Assembly: GCA_937952245.1 (NCBI GenBank)
Contig: CALFYS010000094.1
Span: 1 to 7,190 of the forward strand
Origin: an uncultured Alphaproteobacteria bacterium
Lineage (GTDB): Bacteria; Pseudomonadota; Alphaproteobacteria; Puniceispirillales; UBA1172
DNA length: 7,190 bases
Direction: 5' to 3'
A program made the translations under genes and the position numbers. The notes beneath the pieces are model-generated. The model was given only the letters and a program-made list of their open reading frames with translations. It did no database searches and was not told the DNA's origin. Shown in pieces: positions 6,907-7,190 of this stretch; within the stretch, counting starts at the first letter, position 1, and each line of letters starts with the position of its first letter.

Positions 6907-7170
6907 CTTTGGGGGCGTTTTCTTTTCAGGCTTAGGGGCTGGCGCAAGATCAACCAGAATATCGTCATTCGCCCCTTGGCCATGAAGCCGCCCTTCCCCG
7001 CACCAATCATCATCAAAAGTGGCGGGCCAGATGGTGCCAGCATCTTCATCCATGGTCTCCGACACGGGCGTGGGGGCGTGGCGACGACAGCGCCCCTCAC
7101 GGGCTTTTGTTAAAGAGCCGCGATGGGTAATGTCCCAAAAAATACAGTCCTTACAAAAGATTTTGATCAT
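6895..7170 (-). CDS. Small four-cysteine protein, probable metal-binding, unknown role
   Basis: This 91-residue protein has two N-terminal cysteines in C6-K-D-C9, followed by FW, a third cysteine in EGRC28RRHAP, then WP (48-49) and DDWC57GEG. The CxxC, later C and DWCGE pattern resembles small proteins I have seen in alphaproteobacteria and phages that carry a C-x2-C...C...WP...DWCGE layout. I know no established function. Four cysteines suggest a zinc site, but this is inference. The last 25 residues are rich in Pro, Lys and Asp and look disordered. The ATG at 7170 has a weak AGG about ten bases upstream. It converges on the lipoprotein gene, with five bases between the stop codons, and does not belong to the mla operon. 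Only 20 bases of its upstream region are in the window. Confidence 0.7.
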   Translation of the reverse strand: MIKIFCKDCIFWDITHRGSLTKAREGRCRRHAPTPVSETMDEDAGTIWPATFDDDWCGEGRLHGQGANDDILVDLAPAPKPEKKTPPKRDL

Positions 7171-7190
7171 GACGAGCGCCTAACACGGTT

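Noticed and set aside
6846..7100. Minus-strand 84-codon frame overlapping the four-Cys gene
   Set aside because: It overlaps the four-Cys frame on the same strand. That frame has a patterned cysteine layout, while this one is Arg/Pro-rich without motifs.

Overview
The window looks like a piece of an alphaproteobacterial chromosome of medium GC (judged by eye, not counted). Two features suggest this: an Mla-type transport operon that ends in an auxiliary lipoprotein gene, and a SelO variant of a type I associate with this class. A marine lineage such as SAR116 would fit the base composition, but that is a guess. No rRNA, tRNA, transposase, integrase or CRISPR array was found. Nearly all the sequence is coding and the genes are tightly packed.

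Layout. A SelO/YdiU protein adenylyltransferase gene (11-1465, minus) is divergent from a Rieske-type oxygenase alpha-subunit gene (1529-2677, plus), with 63 bp between their starts. The oxygenase gene converges, with only 15 bp between stop codons, on an orphan ParA/MinD-like ATPase gene (2693-3403, minus). After a 133-bp AT-rich divergent intergenic region comes a four-gene operon on the plus strand: mlaE permease (3537-4328, probable TTG start), mlaF ATPase (4379-5170), mlaD MCE protein (5213-6256) and a PqiC-like ABC-transport auxiliary lipoprotein (6266-6889). Last is a small four-cysteine protein gene (6895-7170, minus), convergent with the lipoprotein gene.

How the genes work together. 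MlaE, MlaF and MlaD form the inner-membrane core of an MCE-type phospholipid transporter that helps keep the outer membrane asymmetric. The lipoprotein probably supplies a periplasmic or outer-membrane-anchored partner. No MlaA, MlaB or MlaC gene lies in the window. The other genes (SelO, oxygenase, ParA-like, four-Cys) have no evident functional link to the operon or to one another. The ParA-like gene does share its upstream region with the mla operon, so the two could be co-regulated.

I see no clearly new multi-gene system. The points most worth following up are the orphan ParA-like ATPase beside the mla operon, the apparent Tat-type signal on the auxiliary lipoprotein, the Glu in the oxygenase active-site motif, and the SelO variant that lacks a C-terminal cysteine.
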